DNA of 64,000 nt, from positions 4,240,001 through 4,304,000 of the forward strand of contig NZ_CP197471.1 in the NCBI RefSeq assembly GCF_052180215.1, read 5' to 3'. A program made the translations under genes and the position numbers. This DNA is from Pseudoneobacillus sp052180215. Lineage in GTDB: Bacteria; Bacillota; Bacilli; Bacillales; Cytobacillaceae. Shown piece after piece: positions 58,351 to 64,000 of this stretch (its first letter is position 1; the number at the start of each line of letters is the position of its first letter). Under the pieces are notes generated by a model that saw only the letters and a list, made by a program, of their open reading frames with translations, searched no databases and was not told where the DNA came from.

Positions 58351-59178
58351 TTATTTCGTTAAATCATCCACAAATTTCGGTAATACGAAAGCTGCTTTGT
58401 GAAGTTCTTTTGTATAGTATTTTGTATCGATTTCGTGGAAACGATCTTCGCTCACTTGTAATGGATCATGCTTTTTAGAGCCTACAGTGAATGCCCACAT
58501 TCCACTTGGGTATGTTGGGATGTTTGCAATATAAAGCTTTGTGATAGGGAAGATTTCTTTTACGTCCTTTTGAACTTGGCGGATTAAGTCAGCCTTAAAC
58601 CAAGGGTTGTCTGATTGAGCAACAAAAATACCATCTTCTTTTAGCGCTTTTGAAATCCCTGCATAGAAACCTTTTGTAAATAAGTTTACTGCTGGTCCTA
58701 CTGGTTCAGTGGAGTCAACCATAATCACGTCATATACATTTTCACTTTGTGCAATATGCATGAAACCGTCGTCTACTTTTACTTCTACACGTGGGTCTTC
58801 AAGCTTACCAGCGATTTCAGGAAGGAATTTTTTAGAGTACTCAATTACCTTGCCATCGATCTCAACTAAAGTAGCTTTTTTTACGCTTGGGTGCTTTAAT
58901 ACTTCACGGATTACTCCTCCGTCTCCCCCACCAACAACAAGAACGTTTTCAGGATTTGGATGAGTGAATAAAGGCACGTGCGCTACCATTTCGTGGTACA
59001 CGAACTCATCTTTAATAGAAGTCATTACCATGTCATCTAATAAAAGCATGTTACCCCATTCTTCTGTTTCTACCATATCTAGCTTTTGAAAATCCGTTTG
59101 TTCTGTATGTAAAGTTTTGTTCACTTTCATTGTAATACCAAAATTTTCCGTTTGTTTTTCTGTAAACCAAAGACCCAT
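58351..59178 (-). CDS. speE: Spermidine synthase
   Basis: 275 aa. Transfers aminopropyl from decarboxylated SAM (made by SpeD) to putrescine (made by SpeB). VLVVGGGDGGVIREVLKH (about 80-97), VDSTEPVGPA (about 155-164) and GMWAFTVGSKKHDP. AAAGGAAG ribosome site. Starts the speE-speB unit, divergent from the PBP gene. Confidence 0.97.
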   Translation of the reverse strand: MGLWFTEKQTENFGITMKVNKTLHTEQTDFQKLDMVETEEWGNMLLLDDMVMTSIKDEFVYHEMVAHVPLFTHPNPENVLVVGGGDGGVIREVLKHPSVKKATLVEIDGKVIEYSKKFLPEIAGKLEDPRVEVKVDDGFMHIAQSENVYDVIMVDSTEPVGPAVNLFTKGFYAGISKALKEDGIFVAQSDNPWFKADLIRQVQKDVKEIFPITKLYIANIPTYPSGMWAFTVGSKKHDPLQVSEDRFHEIDTKYYTKELHKAAFVLPKFVDDLTK

Positions 59179-59430
59179 ATTGATCTTCCTTTCTTTTGTT
59201 TATTTATATTGAACTTACGTTTTTTACCATTACTCATCATTTTTACCTAGTATTACTATTTACAAACACGATAAAAAGTATAGAGGAATCTAGCAAAAAT
59301 ACAAGAAAAATTTTCTTTTTTCTTCAAAAAGGGGAAGAGTTAGTAGAATTTTCACTAGGCTATGTTTAAAACACTACCATTTTTTTCATACTATTACTAT
59401 CAAGGTAAATTTTAGAAGGTGGTGATAGGC

Positions 59431-61500
59431 ATGGAATTGATGACAGACCAAAGGTTTCGAAAGACGCTTAAATATATACGAGCTTTATTTTTTATTAGTT
59501 TAATCGGTATGGTCTTATCAATCCTGTTTATCGCAGGTGTGTTTATTTATGCTAAAGTCCTTGGCCCACCGCCACTTTCTGTTCCGCAATCAACCCTATA
59601 TTACTCTGCTGATGGTGAAGTCATTGGTGAGAGTAATAACGGTCAAAAGAGATATTGGGTTTCTTACGATAAAATTGCTGAACCCATTCTCGAAGCAACC
59701 GTCGCCATTGAAGACCGAAAATTCTACGACCATAACGGCTTTGATTTTAAACGCATTATCGGGGCTGCCTTAGCCGACGTCAAAGCATTATCCAAAGTAC
59801 AGGGTGCTAGTACGATTACTCAGCAATATGCACGTAACCTTTACCTAGTGCATGATAAAACCTGGAAGCGTAAGTTGACAGAAGCCTTTTATACCATTCG
59901 GCTAGAGATGAACTATTCGAAAAAAGAAATTTTAGAAGGCTATATCAATACAATTTACTATGGCCATGGTGCCTACGGTGTTCAAGCAGCCAGTCAATAT
60001 TATTTTGGGAAAAACGCATCCGATTTAACGTTGGCGGAGTCTTCCTTATTGGCAGGTGTTCCAAAAGGACCAGGTATATACTCACCCTTTATTTCATTAG
60101 AAAAAGCAAAGAAACGCCAAAAAATTATTTTAAATACAATGGTTCAAAATCATTATATTGATAAAAAAGAGGCCGAGTCGGCCATTCAAGCACCACTGAA
60201 ATTCGTTGGAAAATATCCTCATGCTAAAAAAGAGATTGCACCTTACTATCAGGATGCGGTGCGAAATGCATTAAAAAATCAGCTTCACTTAGATGATCGT
60301 ACGATTGCTTTAGGTGGATTAAGAGTGTACACAACGATCGATTTAGAACAACAAAAAATAGCTGAAGAAACAATAAGTAAATTAGTTGCGAAAGATTCCG
60401 AAATAGAAGTCGCTCTAGTTTCGATGAACCCTAAAAATGGTTATGTAAAGGCCATGGTCGGCGGCAGAAATTATGAAAAAAGTCCATTTAATCGAGCGAT
60501 TCAAGCCGTTCGCCAACCTGGATCTACCGTAAAGCCGCTTCTTTACTATGCAGCACTTGAGCAAGGCTTTACTCCTTCGACCATGATGCGCAGTGAACCA
60601 ACCACCTTTAAGTTTCAGGATGGACAGCCTGACTATGCACCGCATAACTATAATAGCCAATATGCCAATGAAGAAATTACTTTAGCACAAGCCCTTGCGC
60701 TTTCTGATAATGTCATTGCTGTTAAAACACATCTCTTTTTAGGAGAAGAAGTGTTGATCGACACGGCGAAACGTTTTGGAATCGCCTCAAAAATGGCAAA
60801 GGTTCCTTCACTTGCCCTCGGGACATCCGGAGTGCGCGTGATTGAAATGGCTAATGCTTACAGTCATTTTGCAAACGGCGGGAAAGAAGTAGATCCTATA
60901 TTTATCACCCGGGTAGAAAATTTCCAAGGTGATATTATATACGAAAATCAATCGGAACATAAACAAGTTCTCCAGCCTGAACAAACGTATGTCATGACTC
61001 AAATGTTAACAGGTATCTTTGATTCAAAGCTCAATGGATACGCAAGTGTAACAGGAAGCACCATGATCAAAAGTATGACAAGACCTTATGCTGGGAAATC
61101 CGGAACAACCAACTCCGATAACTGGATGATTGGGTACTCGCCGCAACTCGTTACGGCTGTTTGGACAGGTTATGATTCAGGTAAGGCCATTTATTTAACG
61201 GTCGACAAAACCTATGCTAAAAACATTTGGATTCATTTTATGGAAGATTCCCTAAAAAATGAGCCGATTAAAAACTTTAAACGCCCTAAAAATGGCGTGA
61301 TCGGTGTTTATGTCAATCCAGCCAACGGAAAGCTCGCATCCAAAGAATGCCCTGTGAAACGCTTTACCTATTTTGTTGCCGGCACAGAACCAACTGATTA
61401 TTGTACGGATCATTTAACCAATACAAAGCAAACCAATTCCAAACACAAAGAAGCTCCTAAGAAAAAGCCGTGGTATAAGAAGATATGGGATTGGAACTAG
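59431..61500 (+). CDS. pbpG: Class A penicillin-binding protein (PbpG/PBP2d-like)
   Basis: 689 aa. N-terminal membrane anchor (about 20-45), GT51 transglycosylase (EDRKFYDHNGFDFKRI, GASTITQQYARNLYL, EGYINTIYYGHGAYGVQAA) and transpeptidase with SxxK in GSTVKPLLYY (Ser about 374), SDN in LSDNVIAV and KSGT in AGKSGTTNSDNWM (about 555). Makes and cross-links peptidoglycan. In B. subtilis, pbpG (ywhE), also next to speE, is expressed in the forespore. The start at 59431 has GGTGG eight bases upstream. Lys-rich C-tail. Confidence 0.93.
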   Translation: MELMTDQRFRKTLKYIRALFFISLIGMVLSILFIAGVFIYAKVLGPPPLSVPQSTLYYSADGEVIGESNNGQKRYWVSYDKIAEPILEATVAIEDRKFYDHNGFDFKRIIGAALADVKALSKVQGASTITQQYARNLYLVHDKTWKRKLTEAFYTIRLEMNYSKKEILEGYINTIYYGHGAYGVQAASQYYFGKNASDLTLAESSLLAGVPKGPGIYSPFISLEKAKKRQKIILNTMVQNHYIDKKEAESAIQAPLKFVGKYPHAKKEIAPYYQDAVRNALKNQLHLDDRTIALGGLRVYTTIDLEQQKIAEETISKLVAKDSEIEVALVSMNPKNGYVKAMVGGRNYEKSPFNRAIQAVRQPGSTVKPLLYYAALEQGFTPSTMMRSEPTTFKFQDGQPDYAPHNYNSQYANEEITLAQALALSDNVIAVKTHLFLGEEVLIDTAKRFGIASKMAKVPSLALGTSGVRVIEMANAYSHFANGGKEVDPIFITRVENFQGDIIYENQSEHKQVLQPEQTYVMTQMLTGIFDSKLNGYASVTGSTMIKSMTRPYAGKSGTTNSDNWMIGYSPQLVTAVWTGYDSGKAIYLTVDKTYAKNIWIHFMEDSLKNEPIKNFKRPKNGVIGVYVNPANGKLASKECPVKRFTYFVAGTEPTDYCTDHLTNTKQTNSKHKEAPKKKPWYKKIWDWN

Positions 61501-61647
61501 AAAAGCGGAAGCGCCTTGGTCAGCCCCGACAAGCAAATGTTCTCTAAGCTAAGAAGTCGTTCTTTGACTTCATAGCTTAGAGGTTATTTGACCTCGAGGG
61601 GCTAGGCGCTGGAGCTAGACACTAGAAAAGCGGAAGCGCCTTGGCCA
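61500..61647 (+). repeat. GCGGAAGCG...GGAGCTAGACA structured repeat (copy 2) plus a truncated third copy
   Basis: A 122-base copy (61500-61621) has hairpin CTAAGCTAAGAAGTC / GACTTCATAGCTTAG and outer stem AGCGCC/GGCGCT. It is followed at once by a 24-base fragment GAAAAGCGGAAGCGCCTTGG (61624-61647). It begins at the stop codon of the PBP gene, and with the terminator at 61671 it fills the gap 61501-61816. Confidence 0.85.
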
Positions 61648-61670
61648 TGGCAAGACAATTAAATAAAGTG

Positions 61671-61700
61671 AAAAACCTCGGGGTTTTCCCCGAGGTTTTT
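61671..61700. terminator. Bidirectional terminator between the PBP gene and ywhD
   Basis: AAAAACCTCGGGG, TTTT, CCCCGAGGTTTTT, a perfect 12-base stem flanked by A and T runs. Confidence 0.9.
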
Positions 61701-61816
61701 CGTGTCCTAGTTCTACATGTACATTTTACGTCCATGCTATTGATAATTCTACTTTTTTTTACAAAATTCATCAAGTACTTATATTTTTCTAAAAAAACTT
61801 TTTTTCCTGTTAACGG

Positions 61817-62326
61817 TTATTCCACATCTAATTGGTTTTTTAATTCCACAGAGGAATTATTCCACATTTCCTCATTATGGTTTTTCAAAAAGTTGCTTAA
61901 TACTTTTTTAGAATTGTTGTCCATCTGTTCTACAATAATTTTTCGCTTAATTGATTTATCCAGGTTGTTCACATGCTCTGGAAGTGATTTGTACCCTCTG
62001 CGAATTTCACGTTCAACCGTCATCTCACAAGCGGTCACACCTGCATAATATGGCCCTTCCACCTTTCGATCAATGGTGACCCATACAAGCCAATAAGGTT
62101 TTCCGTTTGGAACCTGCTCCTTATCCTGAAGAAACTTGATCCCTTTTTCTACATCACTGCGTGCATGCAACGCTCCAATTTCAATCGATGCCGTTTCTGC
62201 TTCGACATCAATAATAACCGGAGAAACATTATTTAAACTCAAGGCACCTACTCCAAAACCGCCATGGCCATCGGTGCTATCATTTTTAATAATATTAAAG
62301 CCTACTTTTTTCTTTTTTTCTTCCAT
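61817..62326 (-). CDS. ywhD: YwhD family protein
   Basis: 169 aa. Conserved Bacillus protein of unknown function. KVGFNIIKNDSTDGHGGFGVGALSLNNVSPV (first 31 residues read in two parts: KVGFNIIKNDSTDGHGG, then FGVGALSLNNV), GALHARSDVEKGI and PYYAGVTACEM. Starts at 62326 (AAAGGAG eight bases upstream). It follows the site-2 protease gene, as in B. subtilis. Confidence 0.88.
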   Translation of the reverse strand: MEEKKKKVGFNIIKNDSTDGHGGFGVGALSLNNVSPVIIDVEAETASIEIGALHARSDVEKGIKFLQDKEQVPNGKPYWLVWVTIDRKVEGPYYAGVTACEMTVEREIRRGYKSLPEHVNNLDKSIKRKIIVEQMDNNSKKVLSNFLKNHNEEMWNNSSVELKNQLDVE

Positions 62327-62347
62327 TGATAAAACTCCTTTCAACGA

Positions 62348-63001
62348 TCATAAAAACATTTGATAGAAAAATTCATTTAACGTCCCAGCCACTGCGGGGA
62401 TAATCGTTTGAAATATCGGTTGAATCGTATATTGGTCTAAAGGTGTTAAAACCAGAATTAAAAAGATAACAGATCCATATACCTCATACTGTGTCATCTT
62501 AGCCCGAGTTTGATTGGGCACCAAGTCCTCAATAATTCGATAGCCATCTAGCGGCGGCAGAGGAATTAAATTAAACACAAATAAGACAAGATTTAAATTA
62601 ATAAAAACATTAAAGAAATCAGCAACATAATCTGGCAGCTGAGCAGCAACTCCGGTCCCTAATAAGGCATACCAAATGAAAAAACCTAAACTAGCTAATA
62701 ACAGATTACTAATAGGTCCAGCAACGGAAACGAGAATTCCTGCTAATCTTGGATTTTTGAAAAAAAAGCGATTAACGGGTACAGGTCGTGCCCAACCAAA
62801 ACCAGCGATTAATATCAATAAAGTCCCAATAGGGTCTAGGTGCTGGATTGGATTTAATGTTAATCGACCTTGACGTTTTGCCGTCTCATCACCAAATTTA
62901 TAGGCTACATATGCGTGGGCAAACTCATGAATCGTAAAAGCAATCATTAATGTAATCGCCACAAACGGAATTTCCCTTAATGGATAAGCTAAAAAGTCCA
63001 C
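62348..63001 (-). CDS. ywhC: Site-2 protease-like membrane metalloprotease YwhC (M50)
   Basis: 217 aa (226 if ATG at 63028 is used). Six membrane helices. Zinc site HEFAH in TIHEFAHAYVAYKFGD (about 24-39) and the third ligand region NPIQHLDPIGTLL (about 50-62), with PLPPLDGYR typical of the family. It presumably cleaves membrane substrates. GTG at 63001 has AAAGGAG nine bases upstream; the ATG has only a weak site. Confidence 0.9.
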   Translation of the reverse strand: MDFLAYPLREIPFVAITLMIAFTIHEFAHAYVAYKFGDETAKRQGRLTLNPIQHLDPIGTLLILIAGFGWARPVPVNRFFFKNPRLAGILVSVAGPISNLLLASLGFFIWYALLGTGVAAQLPDYVADFFNVFINLNLVLFVFNLIPLPPLDGYRIIEDLVPNQTRAKMTQYEVYGSVIFLILVLTPLDQYTIQPIFQTIIPAVAGTLNEFFYQMFL

Positions 63002-63143
63002 GTATTTGTTCTCCTTTTTTAATGGCATTCTACTTCCAAGTATACATGGAAATGAAAGCGAATGGAAATTTCACCATCCCGAACTTGCATTCTAGCTTAA
63101 GATATGAAAAACTATCCTCATACATAGATAAGGAGGTCCCATC

Positions 63144-63329
63144 ATGCCATACGTAACAGTTAAAATGCTAGAAGGTCGTACGGAAGAACAAAAGAAGGCC
63201 CTTGTTGAAAAGGTGACTGCCGCTGTAACAGAAACAACGGGTGCCCCAGCAGAAAAAGTCGTGGTTTTTATCGAAGAAATGACAAAGAACCACTATGCCG
63301 TTGGTGGAAAACGATTAAGTGACGAATAG
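63144..63329 (+). CDS. ywhB: 4-oxalocrotonate tautomerase family protein YwhB
   Basis: 61 aa. Pro2 becomes the catalytic N-terminal proline after Met removal. Arg12 (R11 of 4-OT numbering) is in LEGRTEEQK and the second Arg is replaced by the GGKRLSDE end. Members tautomerise or decarboxylate unsaturated keto acids; the physiological substrate is unknown. AAGGAGG ribosome site. Own terminator downstream. Confidence 0.93.
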   Translation: MPYVTVKMLEGRTEEQKKALVEKVTAAVTETTGAPAEKVVVFIEEMTKNHYAVGGKRLSDE

Positions 63330-63378
63330 AATCAAGTATTAAAAAAGCTAAGCCCTATTCTTAATGGATCTTAACTTC

Positions 63379-63427
63379 AGACTGTAGACAAACTTGATGA
63401 AATACGAGTTTGCCTACAGTTTTTTTC
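63379..63427 (+). terminator. Terminator after ywhB
   Basis: ACTGTAGACAAACTT, loop, AGTTTGCCTACAGT then TTTTTTT. Confidence 0.85.
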
Positions 63428-63457
63428 TTTTAAAATTACTTTATATACTAGAAATCC

Positions 63458-63586
63458 GTTGATTTCCGTTCCGGGCGAACGCTTTCCGCGGGGTGTGACT
63501 TGAGCCTCCTCAGTCGCTACGCTCCTTGTGGGGTCTCAAGCTTCACACTACTCCCGCAGGAGTCGTCGCCCTCCACTCCAATCAAC
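63458..63586 (+). repeat. GTTGAT...ATCAAC structured repeat (copy 4 of 5)
   Basis: 129 bases. Central stem CTTGAG/CTCAAG with outer GTGTGA/TCACAC; GCTTTCCGCGGGG, GAGCCTCCTC and CCGCAGGAGTCG blocks as in the other copies. About 95 bases farther on, an inverted copy follows (63682). Confidence 0.85.
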
Positions 63587-63681
63587 TAGTTACCTGTTAA
63601 AATATAAGAGGTGACATACAAAATGGACTTGGAAGTCTGCTAGTTGACATGTTTTTATATCCAATTTCAAAGATTGTATTA

Positions 63682-63866
63682 GCTGATTGGAGAGGAGGGT
63701 GCTTGACTCCTGGGGGATACAGCGTTCCAGTCGAGACCCCACAGGCGCTCGCGCCGAGGAGGCTCGACGAATGCCCCCCAAGGAAGAATTTGGTTTTTGA
63801 AAAAGCCGGCAGTAGGGCTTTTTCATAATTCTTCCCGGAAAGCAAGCACCTGGAACGGAAATCAGC
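63682..63866 (-). repeat. Inverted GTTGAT...ATCAAC-type repeat carrying a nested hairpin (copy 5 of 5)
   Basis: Opposite orientation, ends GCTGAT/ATCAGC. Central stem GTCGAG/CTCGAC. It is about 56 bases longer than other copies because a palindromic segment (GAAGAATT at 63783-63790, inner AAAAAGCC/GGGCTTTTT, AATTCTTC at 63827-63834) interrupts the GCTTTCC...GGGG block. No gene is visible from 63330 to 64000 apart from repeats and terminators. Confidence 0.75.
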
Positions 63867-63896
63867 GCTTCGACCACAATTTCTTCCAAATAAATA

Positions 63897-63986
63897 ACAA
63901 AAAGGCAACGAGATAGATTCTCTCACTGCCTTTTGTCGACACTCTGAAGCTAAGTCCCTTCTAATGGGTCTTAGCTTTGTTTTTTA
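63897..63986. terminator. Two terminator-like hairpins at the right edge
   Basis: AAAAGGCA...TGCCTTTT (63897-63934), then AGCTAAGTCCC...GGGTCTTAGCT followed by TTTGTTTTTT (63946-63986). Probably the terminator of a gene beyond the right edge, plus a second stem of the same sequence family as AAGCTAAGCCC near 63347. Confidence 0.6.
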
Positions 63987-64000
63987 ATGATTCAATATAG

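Noticed and set aside
63590..63926. Two overlapping minus-strand frames of about 100 codons near the right end
   Set aside because: They run through the inverted repeat copy and have no protein-like character.

Overview
The window is a stretch of a low-GC, endospore-forming Bacillaceae chromosome. Almost every gene has an obvious Bacillus relative, and the order matches the B. subtilis ywhB-speE-argS-rpoE-pyrG-spo0F-fbaA-rho-tdk-prfA-spoIIR-glyA-upp-atp segment, read here in reverse. Spo0F, SpoIIR, an H-type SASP (SspH) and a YhcN/YlaJ lipoprotein mark a spore-former. A proton-pumping Nuo complex I next to the ATP synthase (absent from B. subtilis) and a fused isobutyryl-CoA mutase suggest a Neobacillus/Cytobacillus-like genus. 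The species cannot be fixed from sequence reading alone.

Layout. 1-2306: start of a nuoABCD operon (minus strand), with NuoC carrying a huge Ala/Lys-rich N-terminal extension. 2861-3199: cupin. 3720-11026: complete ATP synthase operon atpZ-I-B-E-F-H-A-G-D-C. 11354-15624: secreted Vpr-like subtilase, UDP-GlcNAc 2-epimerase, upp. 15828-29645: DUF5050 protein, glyA, ywlG, rpiB, chemotaxis receptor, arginine phosphatase YwlE, MntP, Sua5 (ywlC) with a DnaA-box cluster, GNAT protein, spoIIR, prmC, prfA, spore lipoprotein, tdk, rpmE. 29950-39829: rho, glpX, murAB, transaldolase-like gene, fbaA, spo0F, ywjG, pyrG (with a CTP-sensing leader) and rpoE. 39961-51817: a small membrane protein and a fatty/branched-acid oxidation block (icmF, TetR, two acyl-CoA dehydrogenases, hydroxyacyl-CoA dehydrogenase, thiolase, FadF-like Fe-S protein). 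51998-63329: cardiolipin synthase, UV endonuclease, speD, sspH, argS, ywiB, speB, speE, class A PBP, ywhD, site-2 protease and a tautomerase.

The genes are mostly housekeeping: energy conversion (Nuo, ATP synthase), pyrimidine and one-carbon metabolism (upp, tdk, pyrG, glyA), translation and transcription (prfA/prmC, rpmE, argS, rho, rpoE), cell wall (murAB, mnaA, PBP), polyamines (speD/B/E), lipid and acyl-CoA metabolism, and sporulation.

The unusual content is in the intergenic DNA. Several repeat families recur in this 64 kb alone with strikingly exact geometry: (i) five 55-bp palindromes centred on GGGGGTC[A/T]GACCCCC; (ii) 126-131-bp GTTGAT...ATCAAC elements whose stems covary between copies; (iii) about 122-bp GCGGAAGCG...GGAGCTAGACA elements that also show compensatory changes; (iv) four arrays of 21-bp units (ATCCGAC or ATCTGAC) ending in an ACTTTGTCAC-like motif; (v) two four-unit inverted quartets spaced 51-70/71-51 bp; and (vi) long inverted repeats with GTGACAGGCACT-type ends. 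No rRNA, tRNA, CRISPR array, prophage or intact insertion sequence was recognised.
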